Assembly (NCBI GenBank): GCA_039666455.1
Contig: JAVSLW010000011.1
Location: 20,628 to 84,627 of the forward strand
Length of the DNA stretch: 64,000 nt
Direction of reading: 5' to 3'
Origin: Methanobacterium sp.
Lineage (GTDB): Archaea; Methanobacteriota; Methanobacteria; Methanobacteriales; Methanobacteriaceae
Of the stretch, positions 55,588-64,000 are shown piece by piece (within the stretch, counting starts at the first letter, position 1; the number at the start of each line of letters is the position of its first letter). Made by a program: the position numbers and the translations under genes. The notes beneath the pieces were generated by a model, which worked only from the letters and a program-made list of their open reading frames with translations, searched no databases and was not told the origin of the DNA.

Positions 55588-56217
55588 ATGGGCAAAATGT
55601 TGATAACAAATTTAAAAAGCAAGGATAATTTACAAAAAGCAGTTTTAAAAGCAAATCCTGATGAAATTGTAATTGTATCAAATAAAAAGGCAAAATACGG
55701 TGATTTTGAAGTAAAATCAAGATATTTGAAGGTAAAAAATGAGTTTGAAGATGTACTGCATAAGTTGAATGAAATTCTAAAATCAAAGGAAGATATTATT
55801 ATAATAGTTAAACCAGATAGCATTGGTACTTATATTTTATGGCTTGCAGAACAGTATTCATTAAACCCTGCCTTTATTATAAGTCATGGGGAAATACAAC
55901 AAATTCCACTAATGAAAGAAACAACCAATCTTGAAAACGATATACTAAAATTAGCTGATTGTCATGGATTTATTGACCAAAAATCTATTAATAAAGAATT
56001 TGGAGTTGCTGAAGAAGAAGCTAAGGAATATTTAGAGAAATTTTCAAGGATGGGAATTTTAAAATATTTTAAAACCATGGAACTTGAAATTGGGGACCTG
56101 AAAAAGCATCCATATTACGATACAGATCTATTAGAAAAGAAAAAAGATGTTGAAGATTTATATATAGTCACAGACCTTGGAAGAATGGTACTGTACCTGA
56201 TTTTAACTGGTGAATAA
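55588..56217 (+). CDS. Possible CARF-like sensor with winged-helix domain
   Basis: A 209-residue protein in two halves. Residues 1-110 alternate strand and helix (MLITNLKSKDNLQKAVLKAN, DEIVIVSNKKAKY, DIIIIVKPDSIGTYILWLAE) as in Rossmann-like CARF domains that sense cyclic oligoadenylates. Residues about 118-209 look like a winged helix (DILKLADCHGFIDQKSINKE, ATLG-type DLGRMVLYLILTG). This is the architecture of Csa3-like regulators, but no CRISPR array or cas gene is seen here. GGTGAT precedes the ATG. The assignment rests on layout, not on clear motifs. Confidence 0.45.
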   Translation: MGKMLITNLKSKDNLQKAVLKANPDEIVIVSNKKAKYGDFEVKSRYLKVKNEFEDVLHKLNEILKSKEDIIIIVKPDSIGTYILWLAEQYSLNPAFIISHGEIQQIPLMKETTNLENDILKLADCHGFIDQKSINKEFGVAEEEAKEYLEKFSRMGILKYFKTMELEIGDLKKHPYYDTDLLEKKKDVEDLYIVTDLGRMVLYLILTGE

Positions 56218-56269
56218 AGATGACTGAAAATTTATGGGTTTTGGAGTTAAAACAGGTTATTTTAAAAAT

Positions 56270-56596
56270 TTAAAGCACTGACGCAACGGTCAGTACGGGA
56301 AGCATACCCATAAGTGCTAAATGCGGGGCGTATGCAGGGGATGTCTGGAAGTTATACTTAAGCACAGCCCATGTCTGTGTAAACGCCGTAATAGCTGCAA
56401 TTAACTGCAATGCGGCGGCTGCATAAATGACCAGAATATTACCTGTTGCAATGCCTGCAAGCGTAACTATAAGTGCAAATATCATTGCACCGAAATGGGG
56501 CGCTAAACGCATCCCAGACATTCTAAATGTTATAAAACCGCTTGCAATACCGCTAAAGAGTATTGCAAGAATTATTGTTTGATATATAATCTGCAT
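56270..56596 (-). CDS. Four-helix membrane protein of the DUF169/DsrE operon
   Basis: A 108-residue, very hydrophobic protein with three or four helices (IILAILFSGIASGFITFRMS, ALIVTLAGIATGNILVIYAA, LQLIAAITAFTQTW). Small and without charged catalytic residues. GAGGTGAAAAA precedes the ATG, 14 bases after the TusA-DsrE gene, so it is the third gene of that operon. It could be a transporter or membrane anchor for the sulfur-handling partner; no family recognised. Confidence 0.6.
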   Translation of the reverse strand: MQIIYQTIILAILFSGIASGFITFRMSGMRLAPHFGAMIFALIVTLAGIATGNILVIYAAAALQLIAAITAFTQTWAVLKYNFQTSPAYAPHLALMGMLPVLTVASVL

Positions 56597-56610
56597 TTTT
56601 TCACCTCTTC

Positions 56611-57438
56611 TTAAAAGTTCACAACCGCGTATGCTGGATCACTCAGCAATGTAACGTAGGTAGCAGCACCTGCCATTTTGGTCCCATCTACCAGATCTGC
56701 TTGTTTCATACCTCTAAACTCTGCACTGAGTTCGCACACATAGACTTGAACACCATTATCAATGACTTCTTTCATGAGTTTATCCAGTTTGTCGAAAGCG
56801 GGATGTTTTACAGTTGCTGCATTGCCTTTTTTTGCTATGCTTACTCCATCCATTAGAAGGAATACAGTTACCATTTTACCCATACTGAGAGCAGCTTTTG
56901 AGAATATAAATGTAGCGTAGGCTCGTTCTGCATTTCCTATACCATTACTTTGCACTACAAGCACTTTATCACGGTTAACTGCTGCAGCAACTTCAACTTT
57001 TTTCTCAGTCTTTTCTATTACAACGTAGCTTTTATCTCCTTCAGTGCCTTGATCTATCACTTTTCCGCTCATTTGTGGAGTGGAGATAGCAATGTCCTCA
57101 ATAGCCTCACAGCTTTTACTTGTAACCTTTATACGGTCCCCAACAGCCATAGAGCTAAGACGGTCTCCTACCAGTATGATGGGTCCAGGGCAGGTTTCTC
57201 CTGTGACATCTAATTCTTCTATTTCTATCTCTGATTTTATCATTCTAACCACAACTACTGAATTTTTGTTTTCTATTTCATATGTAAGCCCATATTTCTT
57301 TGCAATGCTTTTAAACCCTTCTTCTGCACCTGCACTTAGCATTATAATGATTCCATCTTCAGCGCCGTTTTTTATGATATTTTCAGCAAGTATTGCAGAG
57401 TTAGGCGCTTTGATTCCTAGAGCTTTAATTGATTTCAT
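56611..57438 (-). CDS. TusA-DsrE fusion protein
   Basis: A 275-residue fusion. Residues about 1-65 form a small alpha/beta segment. A TusA/SirA domain follows (IEELDVTGETCPGPIILVGD; the Cys-Pro motif Cys is the sulfur carrier), and residues about 150-275 are DsrE-like (DKVLVVQSNGIGNAERAYAT, TVFLLMDGVSIAKKG, VYVCELSAEFRGM with a conserved Cys). TusA and DsrE relay persulfide sulfur; their fusion suggests internal transfer. The ATG at 57438 has GGAG upstream; an in-frame longer start overlaps the DUF169 gene. Confidence 0.82.
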   Translation of the reverse strand: MKSIKALGIKAPNSAILAENIIKNGAEDGIIIMLSAGAEEGFKSIAKKYGLTYEIENKNSVVVVRMIKSEIEIEELDVTGETCPGPIILVGDRLSSMAVGDRIKVTSKSCEAIEDIAISTPQMSGKVIDQGTEGDKSYVVIEKTEKKVEVAAAVNRDKVLVVQSNGIGNAERAYATFIFSKAALSMGKMVTVFLLMDGVSIAKKGNAATVKHPAFDKLDKLMKEVIDNGVQVYVCELSAEFRGMKQADLVDGTKMAGAATYVTLLSDPAYAVVNF

Positions 57439-57452
57439 AACTTTGTTTCTCC

Positions 57453-58139
57453 TTAAAGTTCTCCCCACTTTTCTTTGAATGTTTCAAGTGCGTCTACTAT
57501 TTCAGCCAGGTTCTTAGGGGGTATGCCCATTATAACTTCTTCATCAGCTATTTCTGCGTATTTACGGGAACCACTGCACCCAAGAGTCATGTTTGGCACT
57601 CCACGCTCGGCTACTGCGACTACAGCATCAGCACAAAGTGATTGAATACCTGAATAATCACTGGAAATTCTACCTCCTTTTGCTCTTAGATATGCCTGAG
57701 AAACTCTTAAAGCCTGTTTGGGAGTAAGTAAGATAACTATTACATCTGGTTCAAATTTTGCAGATTCTAATGGTGAATATATGGAAGCATAATATTTTTC
57801 TTCTAATTTTGGCACTGCATTTACAGTTTCTAAGGCGCCTTCAGTAGTTTCATAGTTTCCTAATTGATGGTACATTTTACCGCTTGCAACGCTTTCAGGT
57901 AATGGTTCAATTCCCATTACGCCAGCTCCACCTTTGCAAAGGTGTTCTTGAGCAGTAGCATAACCTTTTTTACCTTCGAGTCTTGTATCCTGGATAAATT
58001 CACAATGTCTTTTCTTTTTAGACATTTTCGGGTAGCTCTTTGGTATTTCATCGGCAGATTTTATGAGTTTTACTGCTACAGGACTTCCTTTTAGTCCTAA
58101 AAGCTTATTTAATTCTTTTACCATTTCTTCATAGACCAT
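57453..58139 (-). CDS. DUF169 domain protein
   Basis: A 228-residue protein of the DUF169 family, common in methanogens and other anaerobes. GSPVAVKLIKSADEIP, RHCEFIQDTRLEGKKGYAT, EHLCKGGAGVMGIEPLP and LGCSGSRKYAEIADEEVIMG are its conserved blocks, with four or more Cys (C46, C67 region, C168, C184 approximately) that could bind metal or handle sulfur. Biochemistry is unknown. It heads the operon with the TusA-DsrE fusion and a membrane protein; GGAGG precedes the ATG. Confidence 0.85.
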   Translation of the reverse strand: MVYEEMVKELNKLLGLKGSPVAVKLIKSADEIPKSYPKMSKKKRHCEFIQDTRLEGKKGYATAQEHLCKGGAGVMGIEPLPESVASGKMYHQLGNYETTEGALETVNAVPKLEEKYYASIYSPLESAKFEPDVIVILLTPKQALRVSQAYLRAKGGRISSDYSGIQSLCADAVVAVAERGVPNMTLGCSGSRKYAEIADEEVIMGIPPKNLAEIVDALETFKEKWGEL

Positions 58140-58371
58140 GTTAATCCTCCATTGAGTAGAATGTTTAAGATAAATAATTTATACTGTATAGTATAACTAT
58201 ATCATTATAATTTATAATATATAAACCTTATTATTTCAAACAAAAAGCAGTTATTTAAATTTAACGTGCTGGCTATTTATAAAAAATTAAAAATAAAATT
58301 GTTTTATAAGAGTTAATTTATACCATATAATATAAAAAAAGTATGGAATCAACTGAAAAATATCATCAAAA

Positions 58372-59247
58372 TTAAGGGTCAATTCCAATGATACCATCAA
58401 AAACTAAAACTGCATCTCCTTCCATAAAGCCTCCAAGTTTTCCATTGTTTTCATAAACCTCGATTTTAAGATCTCCTCCTGGAAGATGAACTAAAACTTC
58501 GTTGTCAAGCTTGGAAAGCTTAAATCCTGAAAGAACACATGAAGTGGCTCCAGTGCCGCATGCAAGGGTAATACCTGCTCCTCTTTCCCATGTAATCATA
58601 TTTATTTCGTTTTTATTTAATATTTCAACGAAATGAACGTTGATCTTTTGTGGAAAAGCTTCATGGGTTTCAATTACAGGACCAATTTCATTTAAATGCA
58701 CGTCATTGAGGTTATCAGTAAATATAACTGCATGTGGATTTCCAACACTTACAGCAGTCATTTTAATCGGGTTTTCTTCCACAACTAATTCCTCGTCTAA
58801 AAATTCTTCTTTTTCACTTATCATAGGAATAGAGGATGTTTTAAAGGTTGCAGTGCCCATATCTACTTTTGAAGATGCTACTTTTCCATTTCGAATGGTT
58901 AAATCAACTACTTTAACCCCGCCAAGTGTTTCGACATTGAGCCTTCCTTTTTTAAGTATTCCTTTATCATATACAAACTTGGAAAAACATCTTATCCCAT
59001 TTCCACACATCTCAGCTTCAGAACCATCCAAATTAAAGATTCTAAATCTTATATCCGAGTCGCTGGATGTGGAAGGGCAGACAAATATTACTCCATCAGC
59101 ACCAATTGAAAAACCTCGCTTGCAAAGCTTTCTGGAAATTTCTGGCTTTTTATCTTCTGAAATTATTTCTTTGTGTGTTTCATCAATTACAATGTAATCG
59201 TTTCCAAGTCCGTGCATCTTTGAAAATTTAATTTTGTTTAAACTCAT
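58372..59247 (-). CDS. dapF: Diaminopimelate epimerase
   Basis: A 291-residue PLP-independent epimerase converting LL- to meso-diaminopimelate for lysine synthesis. The catalytic Cys pair lies in EMCGNGIRCFSKF and LACGTGATSCV; FSKMHGLGNDYIVID is the N-terminal signature and GNPHAVIF is conserved. ATG 59247 is chosen for its GAGG site and normal N-terminus. It is 34 bases downstream of lysA. Lysine is both a protein amino acid and a pseudomurein peptide component. Confidence 0.95.
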   Translation of the reverse strand: MSLNKIKFSKMHGLGNDYIVIDETHKEIISEDKKPEISRKLCKRGFSIGADGVIFVCPSTSSDSDIRFRIFNLDGSEAEMCGNGIRCFSKFVYDKGILKKGRLNVETLGGVKVVDLTIRNGKVASSKVDMGTATFKTSSIPMISEKEEFLDEELVVEENPIKMTAVSVGNPHAVIFTDNLNDVHLNEIGPVIETHEAFPQKINVHFVEILNKNEINMITWERGAGITLACGTGATSCVLSGFKLSKLDNEVLVHLPGGDLKIEVYENNGKLGGFMEGDAVLVFDGIIGIDP

Positions 59248-59280
59248 ATTAATCCTCATTATCATATGATAATTTGCGCT

Positions 59281-60567
59281 TTATTTTAAAAGCCTTACAG
59301 GCACGTTTTGTTTGGCAAGAACATCAGCAAAAGTCTCTCTTTCCCTTACAATTTCACTTTCACCATTATTTACAAGAACTTCAGCGGTTTTTGGGCGTGA
59401 ATTGTACTTTGATGACATTGAAAACGCATATGCGCCTGCATTCAAGATTGCAAGAACATCACCTTCTTCAATTTCAGGTAATAGTCTATCTCTTGCAAAT
59501 AAATCTCCTGATTCGCACACATTTCCAGCAATATCTATATTTTGAACGTTTTCTGCATTTGGTTTATTTGCAACTACAATGTGATGATATGATCCATACA
59601 TTGCAGGTCTTAAAAGCGTGTTGAAACCTGCATCGACTCCTGCAAATTTTCTGTAGCTTTGTTTTATTGTATTTACTTTTGTAAGGAGTATTGAAGCATC
59701 TCCAACGATGTATCGACCAGGTTCGATACACATTATAGGTTTTCCAAGCTTATACTCATTTAATTTATCTTTAAAGAGCCCAGTAATCTCTTTTGAGAAG
59801 ATTTCTATGTCCAGTTTTGGTTCGTCTGGATGGTATGGAATTCCAAGACCGCCACCAAAGTCTATAAATTCAAAATTAACTCCTGTTTCTTTATGTACTC
59901 TTCCTGCAACGTCCATCAGGGTTTCAACTGCAAGCATGAATGGTTCAGGATCAAGTATTCCTGATCCTATGTGGGTGTGAATTCCAACTGGTGTAAATCC
60001 AAGATCTTTTGCCATACTGTAAACATCAGCGGCTTCTTCTTCCATTATACCAAATTTAGATAGTTCTCCACCAGTTATACAGTGTTCATGGTGTCCAGCA
60101 CCGACTTTTGGGTTTACCCGGAATGAAATTTTAACTGCATCAGGACTACAGAGCTTTGTAAGTCTATAAAGTGCTGAAACTGAATCTAAGTTAATTATAA
60201 CATCAGATTCTACTGCAAACTTAAGTTCCTGGTCAGTGACATTGTTTCCAGTATAAATAATCCTTTCAGACTCAAAGCCGGCAAGAAGTGCTGTGTAGAT
60301 TTCTCCAGGAGATACTGCATCAATACAGCTTCCTTCTTGCTCTAATATTCGCATTACCGCCAGGTTTGTATTAGCTTTACAGGCATAAAATATTTTAAAG
60401 TTCTTGTATTGGCTGGAAAATGCATTATAAAGCCTTCTGTAATTATCTCTTATTTTCATTTCGTCTATAACATAAAGGGGAGTATCATATTTTTCTGTAA
60501 GTTCTATAGCATCTGCTCCGCCGATGCTTAAATTTCCTTTTTCATTTGTCGTCAAATCAAGTTGCAT
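59281..60567 (-). CDS. lysA: Diaminopimelate decarboxylase
   Basis: A 428-residue PLP enzyme forming L-lysine from meso-diaminopimelate. KIFYACKANTNLAVMRILEQ holds the PLP lysine, HTHIGSGI and FIDFGGGLGIPY follow, CIEPGRYIVG binds phosphate and VCESGDLFARD supplies the active-site Cys. GGAGGAC lies before ATG 60567. It is the first gene of lysA-dapF. Confidence 0.95.
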   Translation of the reverse strand: MQLDLTTNEKGNLSIGGADAIELTEKYDTPLYVIDEMKIRDNYRRLYNAFSSQYKNFKIFYACKANTNLAVMRILEQEGSCIDAVSPGEIYTALLAGFESERIIYTGNNVTDQELKFAVESDVIINLDSVSALYRLTKLCSPDAVKISFRVNPKVGAGHHEHCITGGELSKFGIMEEEAADVYSMAKDLGFTPVGIHTHIGSGILDPEPFMLAVETLMDVAGRVHKETGVNFEFIDFGGGLGIPYHPDEPKLDIEIFSKEITGLFKDKLNEYKLGKPIMCIEPGRYIVGDASILLTKVNTIKQSYRKFAGVDAGFNTLLRPAMYGSYHHIVVANKPNAENVQNIDIAGNVCESGDLFARDRLLPEIEEGDVLAILNAGAYAFSMSSKYNSRPKTAEVLVNNGESEIVRERETFADVLAKQNVPVRLLK

Positions 60568-60721
60568 CAAAGTCCTCCAAAATCAGATGAATTTTGTTTA
60601 CATCCAAAAAGAAGTAAATATTAAATTTTTTCTATTTATAATATAAAAATTTTACATATTAAATTAAAGAAATTGAAAACCTAATTTAATTTTATTGAAT
60701 TTTTTGAAATATGCATAGAAA

Positions 60722-61396
60722 TCAGGAAATAATTTCTTTGAATTTTTCACCTGTAATGTCTTTTAAATTATCTAAAAAGACCACTTCTGCATTGTAAATT
60801 TCTTTTGAACGTTTACCAAGAGTTTCACTAGCTTTATCAGATTCAACTATTACTAAAATCCTTTTTAAATTTAAATTATCAATTTTTCTTTGAATATCAT
60901 TTTTAACGTGTTCTATTTTCTTTGAAACACCTGCAAGTGCAGCTTCTGGAATTTTAGGATTTAATATTTTCATGTCGCTGACTTCAAGAGGCACGCCTGC
61001 AACAACGATTCTTTGAGGGTCAGCTCCAAATTTTACAAAAACTTTTTTAAAGCTGTTTTTACTTGTTAAAATTAAAATATTTTCTGAAAGCTTTTTTATT
61101 TCTTCTTCTACACTTTCTTTTTCAATAACCCCGAAATCAGCCAGTATGTCGTCCAACTTACTCCTTACACTTAAAATTTTGCTGCAGAATTGTTTGGATT
61201 CTTCTTCATTTAATTGATGTGATGGTCTGCTGGAGTAGATGAACTCTTCAGCTTCAATTAATTCATGCAATGACTTTCCAAAAATATCAGTGTTAATAAT
61301 ACCTCTTTGAGGAGTTTTTAGCTTTTGAACTACTGCTTTTCTCTTTCCTGCCTCTTCTATTAATTGCTGAGCTTGTCGTAGCCTTAATTTTTCCAT
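60722..61396 (-). CDS. Conserved archaeal protein, possibly DUF2100
   Basis: A soluble protein of about 224 residues. The N-terminal third is helical and charged (KLRLRQAQQLIEEAGKRKAV, SLHELIEAEEFIYSSRPSH). The C-terminal part alternates strand and helix (PQRIVVAGVPLEVSDMKILN, KRILVIVESDKASETLGKRS) like a Toprim or Rossmann half. It recalls the methanogen DUF2100 family, but I am not certain. No catalytic motif. Transcribed alone upstream of lysA. Confidence 0.5.
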   Translation of the reverse strand: MEKLRLRQAQQLIEEAGKRKAVVQKLKTPQRGIINTDIFGKSLHELIEAEEFIYSSRPSHQLNEEESKQFCSKILSVRSKLDDILADFGVIEKESVEEEIKKLSENILILTSKNSFKKVFVKFGADPQRIVVAGVPLEVSDMKILNPKIPEAALAGVSKKIEHVKNDIQRKIDNLNLKRILVIVESDKASETLGKRSKEIYNAEVVFLDNLKDITGEKFKEIIS

Positions 61397-61461
61397 AAAA
61401 ATCACCTTAATTTCACTGGTTTTTACTTTAATAAATCATTTAAAATGGAGGATTTTGTAAT

Positions 61462-62481
61462 TCAAAGATCATGAAATGGTGAAAAAATGTCTTTTATATT
61501 ATTTAATGTGGTCTGGTTACTGTCTTTAATGCTTAATTTATGGTTAGAGTAGTCTGTATTGTTTATATTATTTAATGCATTTATCATTTTAACATTGCAC
61601 CTTGAAAGAACATTTAAGTTGTATCCTCCCTCTAAAACTAAAGCCATGTGACCAGCAATACTTTTCATTTTGTAGATTATGTATTCATAAAAATCATCAT
61701 CAAGACTTAAACTTGAAAGAGGGTCATCAGCATGTCCATCGAAACCAACATCCAAAAAATAGAAATCTGCATTAAATTTAGATGCAACTGGCTCAAGAAT
61801 CTCTTCCAGCATATAAATATAATCGTCTGTAGTTGATCCCGCAGACATGGGAATATTTAAATTATAGCCTTTGCCCTCATCGGCCCCTATTTCTTCTACA
61901 AAACCTGTTCCTGGAAATAATGTTCTTGGATCCTGGTGAATGGATATATAAAGCACATCTGGGTCATTATAAAATATATCTGATGTTCCATTTCCAAAAT
62001 GAACGTCAAAATCAAAAATAAGAAATTTTTTTACGCCATGTTCATGTCTTAAGTATTCTAATGCTATTGCTAAATTATTGAAAATACAAAATCCCATGGA
62101 TCTACTGCCTGTGGCATGATGTCCTGGTGGGCGTGCAATAGAATAAGCACTTTCTGATTCATTAAATACAATTTCTGCTGCCTTAATTGCTCCACCAGCA
62201 GCAATTTTGGCGGTTTCATAACTTTTTGGAGCAGCAAATGTATCATAATCTATATACCCTCCACCAGCTTCACAAAATTTTTTAATTGATTCAACATGGT
62301 GTTTTGTGTGAACCCTTAAAATTTCATCCTCAGATGCGGTTTTAGGAGTTTTAATATTTATTTTATCCCAGATACCTTCATTTTGCAGTGAATTAACTAT
62401 TGTATTTAATCTTTCTTGGTTTTCAGGGTGATTACCAGTATTATGTTGCCTGTATTTATCAGAATAGACCAGTGCAGTCAT
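61462..62481 (-). CDS. Histone deacetylase-family protein (AcuC-like)
   Basis: A 339-residue arginase/HDAC-fold metalloenzyme. RPPGHHATG carries the paired catalytic His, DFDVHFGNGT the Zn ligands Asp and His, and DVGFDGHADDPL the third ligand region. Residue order is complete, so it should hydrolyse an acetylated lysine or a small acetylated polyamine. The ATG at 62481 (GGTG ahead) is preferred over an N-terminal extension of about 47 residues. A protein substrate such as Alba, histone or Acs is possible; none is shown. Confidence 0.88.
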   Translation of the reverse strand: MTALVYSDKYRQHNTGNHPENQERLNTIVNSLQNEGIWDKINIKTPKTASEDEILRVHTKHHVESIKKFCEAGGGYIDYDTFAAPKSYETAKIAAGGAIKAAEIVFNESESAYSIARPPGHHATGSRSMGFCIFNNLAIALEYLRHEHGVKKFLIFDFDVHFGNGTSDIFYNDPDVLYISIHQDPRTLFPGTGFVEEIGADEGKGYNLNIPMSAGSTTDDYIYMLEEILEPVASKFNADFYFLDVGFDGHADDPLSSLSLDDDFYEYIIYKMKSIAGHMALVLEGGYNLNVLSRCNVKMINALNNINNTDYSNHKLSIKDSNQTTLNNIKDIFSPFHDL

Positions 62482-62676
62482 TAAAACACCATTAAATTTT
62501 AATAAATTTATAAGTAAACTATATATTTTAAAAATAAATAGTTTCTTATTGAATTTGAGATGTTCAACATGTCCATTTAATTCCATGCTATCTGCATTTA
62601 TATTCAAATACCTGTAACACAAAAAAGAAAAATAGATTTCATTTATAGATCATATTGCAGAATAGGGATGATAAAA

Positions 62677-63147
62677 ATGAAATCAGAATATCTTGAAAAA
62701 TTAAAGGGTCACGATTATGGTGATTTAATATTAGAAACAAAAAAATGGTTTATTTTACTTGCACCAGATCAAAAAAATCTTGGAACATGTGTTATAGCTT
62801 TAAAAAGGTCTGAAGGAGATTTAGCAGGATTAAATAGGGGGGAATGGAATGAATTCAGTAAAATTGTTAAATGTTTGCAATTTGCACTTAAAAAATCATT
62901 TAATCCAACAATGTTTAATTGGGGCTGCCTTATGAATTCATCTTACCTTAAAAAACCTCCTAATCCACATGTGCACTGGCACTTCATACCAAGATATCAG
63001 GATAAAGTTGAATTTGAAGGTTTACTTTTTGAAGATCCATGCTTTGGGTTCAGTACAATGAAATCCCGTGAAAAAGTCCGTAAAATCCATGAAAAAGTGC
63101 GTCTAAAAATTATTAATAAAATAAGGCAGAATTTTAAATTATACTGA
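62677..63147 (+). CDS. HIT-family protein
   Basis: A protein of about 156 residues with the histidine triad NPHVHWHFIPRY (HxHxH) about residue 97, the nucleotide phosphate site of HIT hydrolases/transferases. The preceding TCVIALKRSEGDLAGLNRGE and FNWGCLMNSSYLKKPPN also match the group. Likely hydrolyses dinucleoside polyphosphates or nucleoside phosphoramidates. GGGATGAT precedes ATG 62677. Confidence 0.8.
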   Translation: MKSEYLEKLKGHDYGDLILETKKWFILLAPDQKNLGTCVIALKRSEGDLAGLNRGEWNEFSKIVKCLQFALKKSFNPTMFNWGCLMNSSYLKKPPNPHVHWHFIPRYQDKVEFEGLLFEDPCFGFSTMKSREKVRKIHEKVRLKIINKIRQNFKLY

Positions 63148-63335
63148 ACTTCACGGGCTTCAAGTGCTAATTAATCAATTTTTCTAACTGAAGCTTTATT
63201 TTCATTCATTAAAAAGTAATGCAAACACTGCTACCAAACAGACAGATGCATAAATAATAAAAGCAGTATTCAGGTTTTTTAAAAGCACTGGATGATAGTA
63301 TTTCAACTTAATGGATGCAAACTACCCAGAAGTGT

Positions 63336-64000
63336 TTAAAGGAGTAAATATACAAAATAGGAGTTAATAATTATTGCAAATACGAATAATGAGGATAAAT
63401 TTCTGTTTACAAGGTTTATGGCCTCAATTCTATCTTCTGACCTTTTTATATAGCTTAATATAGCTAAACTCAATGGAATTATTGAAATTAAAAAAATTAA
63501 AAAGAAATTAATGGTTTTGGAGTACCAGCCGGTAACTGAAATTAATAACAATGATAAACTGCCTAAAACTGCAGAAAACAGCATTAATTTAAACCCGGTT
63601 TTACGCCCTTTCCTTACTATTAATGTTCTTTTATTTCCAAGTTTATCCCCTTCTAAATCCGGGATCTGGACTGCAATAATAAACAAAAATTGGTAAATCA
63701 TCAAGGGTATGGAGAATATAACGAATGGAAGATTTATTGTTCCTATGATGCTGAAATAACCCATACCAGGCATTATGAAGCCAGTTAATACTGTTGCTAT
63801 TTCGGAAGCTCCATTGTAAGACAGTCTTATGGGGGGTGCAGCATAAAACCAGCCTAATAAATTTCCAGATATGACAAACAGAATGAAAGAGTAAGGAAAA
63901 GAATAAATAAATGTAAATATCATTGCTAAAAAAATAGATGTTATCATTGCTCCAATTCCAATTAATTTAGCATAAATCTTTAATTCAGGATTTTGAACCA
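63336..64000 (-). CDS. UbiA-family prenyltransferase, 5' end outside window
   Basis: The frame is open to the right edge, so this is the C-terminal part of the protein (at least 221 residues seen). Six or so helices remain. WFYAAPPIRLSYNG follows the first loop, and the second Asp-rich motif is VQIPDLEGDKLGNKRTLIV, resembling the DxxxD of UbiA/MenA-type enzymes; the first NxxxD motif is outside the window. Archaeal members prenylate lipids, quinones or other aromatics; substrate unknown. Confidence 0.75.
   Translation of the reverse strand, partial: VQNPELKIYAKLIGIGAMITSIFLAMIFTFIYSFPYSFILFVISGNLLGWFYAAPPIRLSYNGASEIATVLTGFIMPGMGYFSIIGTINLPFVIFSIPLMIYQFLFIIAVQIPDLEGDKLGNKRTLIVRKGRKTGFKLMLFSAVLGSLSLLLISVTGWYSKTINFFLIFLISIIPLSLAILSYIKRSEDRIEAINLVNRNLSSLFVFAIIINSYFVYLLL

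Overview
The window is AT-rich DNA from a methanogenic archaeon, most likely a Methanobacterium or close relative. Supporting genes are a histone, a group II chaperonin, archaeal ether-lipid genes (carS, a tetraether synthase), coenzyme F420, methanopterin and coenzyme B biosynthesis genes, archaeal SecD/SecF and pelota. Pseudomurein-type wall genes (MraY-like, MurG-like, a pseudomurein-binding repeat) point to Methanobacteriales. Shine-Dalgarno sites of the GGAGGTGAT type precede many genes.

Layout. 0-7 kb: an M14-like peptidase cut by the window edge, carS divergent from a tes-mptG-hacB run, then a zinc-finger protein, pcm and a tRNA methylthiotransferase. 7-9.9 kb: tandem tRNA-Val/tRNA-Phe, a rubrerythrin relic, histone, cofH. 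10-16.4 kb: acetate uptake and activation (satP, actP, a small symporter partner, usp, acs), interrupted by a dead transposase. 16.5-31.7 kb: housekeeping genes (thermosome, a peptide-deformylase-like protein, pheT, pyrI, secDF, argC, pelota) with a wall-binding surface protein. 31.7-38.7 kb: a decaying accessory stretch with four broken redox/hydrolase genes around intact MraY-like, YbjQ and MurG-like genes. 38.7-51.9 kb: metal and ion homeostasis (feoB with a DtxR-FeoA regulator, two CDF transporters, a Na+/K+-ATPase-like P-type pump). 52-64 kb: ychF, a secreted subtilase, a CARF-like regulator, a DUF169/TusA-DsrE sulfur-relay-like operon, lysA-dapF, an HDAC-like deacetylase, a HIT protein and a UbiA prenyltransferase cut by the right edge.

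The most unusual signal is a dispersed family of tiny hairpins: about 6-9 bp stems around a loop of usually 3 nt, often in pairs joined by a 4-8 nt linker. They lie between genes (8.1, 15.7, 16.5 kb and a multi-hairpin array at 30.2 kb) and also in frame inside two protein genes (pheT and a GMC-type oxidoreductase). They behave like the Rickettsia palindromic elements but are of a different design.

A second theme is non-canonical initiation. The natural N-terminus of ychF, and probably of three other genes, falls on an ATA or ATT codon behind a plausible Shine-Dalgarno sequence, with no ATG, GTG or TTG available in frame. A third theme is gene decay: relics of rubrerythrin, a transposase, a radical-SAM protein, two EFR1 ferredoxin-flavodoxin genes and a metallo-beta-lactamase-fold hydrolase. 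No CRISPR array, prophage or intact insertion sequence was seen.
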